Of a DNA stretch of 64,000 bases, positions 61,826 through 64,000 are shown piece by piece. The position numbers and the translations under genes are program-made. Source of the DNA: Planctomycetota bacterium. Its GTDB lineage: Bacteria > Planctomycetota > UBA1135 > UBA2386. How positions within the stretch are numbered: position 1 is the stretch's first letter; the number at the start of each line of letters is the position of its first letter. The DNA lies in NCBI GenBank assembly GCA_028281765.1, contig JANQJF010000097.1:1-64000 (forward strand), in the 5' to 3' direction. The notes below the pieces were generated by a model. That model saw only the letters and a program-made list of their open reading frames with translations, did not search any database and was not told the origin of the DNA.

Positions 61826-62280
61826 CCCGCTCGACACCAACTTCAGGAGCACAAGACATCAGTCCCAAAGAACTCGCCCTGCGCATCGCTGACATCATCG
61901 ATGAACGCCAGGGAATGGACGTCTCCATCCTCGACGTGACGGGCCCGCTCGTGATCGCGGACTACTTCGTGGTCGCGACGGTGCGCAACGACCGGCATGG
62001 CGTGGCGCTGGCCCGCGAACTGATCGGCACCCTCAAGGGGGACGGCGTCCCGCGGCGCAACGCCGCGGGCATGGACGGCGAAACCGGCTGGGTGCTACTC
62101 GACTTCGACGAGGTCGTGGTGCATCTGTTCGTCGACGAGTCGCGCGACTTCTACGACCTCGAGAACCTGTGGAGCGATGCGCCGCGCGTCGACTTCACCC
62201 CACGAGAACAGTCCGGGACGAGCCCCGACGCCGACGGCGTAAGCGGGGCGATTTTCCCGGATGCCGTCTCCGGTTCCTGA
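61816..62280 (+). CDS. rsfS: ribosome silencing factor RsfS
   Basis: At most 154 residues. The RsfS/Iojap domain (PF02410) is clear: SPKELALRIADIIDERQGMDVSILDV, then ADYFVVATVRNDRHGVALARELI, GWVLLDFDEVVVHLFVDESRDFYDLENLWSDAPRV. RsfS binds uL14 on the large ribosomal subunit and blocks subunit joining in starvation. The formal ATG at 61816 sits inside a promoter-like extended -10. An AGGAG at 61845-61849 is ideally spaced for initiation at ATC 61858, which yields the family's normal N-terminus, so a non-AUG start is possible. The 35-residue C-terminal tail is unconserved. Confidence 0.9.
   Translation: MVSSRSTPTSGAQDISPKELALRIADIIDERQGMDVSILDVTGPLVIADYFVVATVRNDRHGVALARELIGTLKGDGVPRRNAAGMDGETGWVLLDFDEVVVHLFVDESRDFYDLENLWSDAPRVDFTPREQSGTSPDADGVSGAIFPDAVSGS
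61845..61849 (+). promoter_or_regulatory. Shine-Dalgarno AGGAG pointing to an ATC codon
   Basis: AGGAG ends 8 bases before ATC 61858, the first codon of the conserved RsfS domain. No ATG, GTG or TTG occurs at the proper distance. Confidence 0.5.
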
Positions 62281-62397
62281 GCGAGCCCCACACTTCCCGC
62301 GTCGTTTGCGGCCGCGCGCCTCAATCGACGCGAAGATCCGACCGATGTAGAAATGGTCAGTGGCCTCCCCGGGCCACAGCAGCGCGCGACGAGACTG

Positions 62398-64000
62398 ATG
62401 CCGACGACCCTCGAATGGCAAGAGTTCGAACCCAAGACGTTTGACGCGGCGCGGCGTGACGATCGCCCGCTGCTCGTGGTGATCACCAAGTCCTGGTGCC
62501 CCCACAGCAAGCGCCTGCTCCAGACGACGTTCGAAAACGCCGACGTGATCCGCGTCGTGCAGGAAACGTTCGTCCCGATTCTCGTCGACGCCGAACGGCG
62601 CCCCGACGTGAACGAGCGCTACGGCTGCGGGTCGTGGCCGACGATCGCCTACCTGACGCCGGACGGCGAGCTGATCGCAAACGACGGATTCCTCGACGCG
62701 CCGATCCTGATCGAGAACCTGCGCCGCGTCGACCAGGCTCTGCGCGAGAACCGCGACGAGATCGACGCGCGGCTCAAGAGCCTGTGGAGTCAGAAGTCGT
62801 CCTCGAACGGCGACCACGGCGTCCTCAATCAGCAGATCATCGAGGACGTCGCCGACGCGATCTACGAGAAGTTCGACCACCGCTACGGCGGCTGGGGCGA
62901 GAGCTCCAAATTCCCGCACCCCGAGGCGATCGACTTCGCGCTCGTGCAGGTGGCGAAGAAGAAGGACCCGCGCATGCACGAGGTCGTGACGCTGACCCTC
63001 GACAAGATGCTCGAGGGCGCGATCCACGACCCGGTCGACGGCGGCTTCTACCGCTACTCCAAGACTGCGGACTGGCGGAACCCGGACTACGAGAAGCTGC
63101 TCGACGCGAACGCGATGCGGCTGCGCTGCTACCTCGAGGGCTATCAGGTGTTCGGCTCGGCGGCCTACCGTAGGTGCGCCGAGGGCATCGTCGATTGGCT
63201 GTGCCGCTTCATGCTCGACGAGGAGACGGGCGGCTTCTTCAGCAGCGCCGACGCCGACCCCGACTACTACCTCCTCGACCGCGAAGGCCGCGACCGCCGC
63301 GACCGCCCTCGCGTCGACCGCACGATCTACGCGAACTCGAACGCGATCACGATCTCGTCGCTGCTCAAGGCATCGCTCGTGCTCGAACGCGAAGACCTAC
63401 GCGACGTCGCACAGCGCACGCTCGGCTTCCTGCTCGAGAACCTCTATGACGAGCGCGACGGCGTCTTCCACTACTGGGACGGCACCTACCACTTGCCCGG
63501 CATGCTGTCGGACCAGGCCTACATGATCCGCGCGCTCGTCGACGCGTCACAGCACACCGGCAACGCCGACCTGTTGCTCCCCGCCGAGCGCATCGCCGAG
63601 CTCGCGATCGAGCAGCAGCGCGCCCCCGACGGTGGCTTCTACGACATCCTCCACGACTCGCGTCAGCCCGGTTCGATGCAGCGCCGCAACCGCAGTATCC
63701 TCGAGAACTCGGTGATGGCGGAGTCGCTGCTACGCCTGTCGTACCTCGCGCGTCGCCCCGAGTTCCACGACGAGGCGGTGCAGACGCTCGAAGCGTTCTC
63801 GAACGACTTCAAGGAGTACGGCTACTACGTCGCCGGCTTCGGCCGCGCCGTGGACCTGATCTTCTACGTGCCGCTGACGGTCACGATCGTCGGCGACAGC
63901 GACGACCCCGCGACGCTTGCGCTGCGCGACGCCGCGCTCGAGACCTACGTGCCGTCGCGCATCGTGCAGAGCCTGGATCCCAAGCGGGATCCGGTACTAC
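62398..64000 (+). CDS. thioredoxin-fold DUF255/YyaL-type protein, truncated at window end
   Basis: Open to the window edge with at least 534 codons. The N-terminal ~110 residues are a thioredoxin-like domain: RPLLVVITKSWCPHSKRLLQ, VQETFVPILVDAERRPDVN, YGCGSWPTIAYLTPDGELI. The redox centre reads WCPHS, a single Cys instead of the CHWCH found in most DUF255 proteins. The rest is an (alpha/alpha)6-barrel-like domain with family phrases HDPVDGGFYRYSKTADW, EKLLDANAMRLR, ETGGFFSSADAD and MLSDQAYMIRAL. Family members (COG1331, spermatogenesis-associated protein 20 homologues) have no established reaction. Another in-frame ATG at 62353 is possible. Confidence 0.85.
   Translation, partial: MPTTLEWQEFEPKTFDAARRDDRPLLVVITKSWCPHSKRLLQTTFENADVIRVVQETFVPILVDAERRPDVNERYGCGSWPTIAYLTPDGELIANDGFLDAPILIENLRRVDQALRENRDEIDARLKSLWSQKSSSNGDHGVLNQQIIEDVADAIYEKFDHRYGGWGESSKFPHPEAIDFALVQVAKKKDPRMHEVVTLTLDKMLEGAIHDPVDGGFYRYSKTADWRNPDYEKLLDANAMRLRCYLEGYQVFGSAAYRRCAEGIVDWLCRFMLDEETGGFFSSADADPDYYLLDREGRDRRDRPRVDRTIYANSNAITISSLLKASLVLEREDLRDVAQRTLGFLLENLYDERDGVFHYWDGTYHLPGMLSDQAYMIRALVDASQHTGNADLLLPAERIAELAIEQQRAPDGGFYDILHDSRQPGSMQRRNRSILENSVMAESLLRLSYLARRPEFHDEAVQTLEAFSNDFKEYGYYVAGFGRAVDLIFYVPLTVTIVGDSDDPATLALRDAALETYVPSRIVQSLDPKRDPVL

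Overview
The window is a GC-rich, tightly packed bacterial chromosome segment. It has 47 supported protein-coding genes, three broken genes in a chemotaxis locus, and no tRNA, rRNA, CRISPR array or insertion sequence that I can recognise. The gene content suggests a member of the Planctomycetota: many secreted beta-propeller (PQQ-like) proteins, ECF sigma factors paired with or fused to unusual partners, very large Ser/Thr kinases, carboxypeptidase-regulatory repeats and FG-GAP repeats. This placement is inferred from gene content only, since there is no marker gene for phylogeny.

Region 1 (1-17.8 kb) faces the outside world. It holds secreted proteins, a serine beta-lactamase-fold hydrolase and a phosphodiester glycosidase-like protein. 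A four-gene minus-strand operon encodes two PQQ-like propellers, a small membrane subunit and a sodium:solute symporter. A TonB-dependent receptor lies divergently from it. Next come a small secreted protein, two overlapping propeller genes and a halogenase-like flavoprotein.

Region 2 (17.9-27 kb) has two paralogous 545/547-residue secreted proteins flanking a radical SAM/thioesterase pair. They are followed by an FHA protein divergent from an ABC ATPase, membrane protein and helical protein operon.

Region 3 (27-31 kb) is a damaged chemotaxis cluster. It has two CheX-like phosphatases, a CheY, a CheW with a nested CZB domain, a CheB that has lost its active-site serine, and a junction joining the truncated ends of a response regulator and an outer-membrane barrel. 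Region 4 (31.3-36 kb) has a DedA protein, a K+-dependent-type membrane pyrophosphatase (hppA), a DUF4241-like protein and an alpha/beta hydrolase.

Region 5 (36.1-46.1 kb) is the most unusual part. Two ECF sigma/kinase pairs diverge from a 285-bp spacer. One kinase is a 1,724-residue protein with about ten FG-GAP-type motifs. The other is a zinc-finger/kinase/TM/DUF4097/esterase fusion of 1,080 residues. Region 6 (46.2-64 kb) has HEAT, hybrid histidine kinase, NTF2-like, NYN-LOTUS, lamin-tail, sulfotransferase, ECF-sigma/carboxypeptidase-regulatory fusion, GNAT, haem-oxygenase-like diiron, PcfJ-like, RsfS and DUF255-family genes. The last runs off the window.

A recurring regulatory signal is a TANNNT (-10 type) hexamer placed 6-9 bases before the start codon of many genes, which suggests widespread leaderless mRNAs. 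Other genes carry clear Shine-Dalgarno sites. Convergent gene ends commonly carry hairpins.
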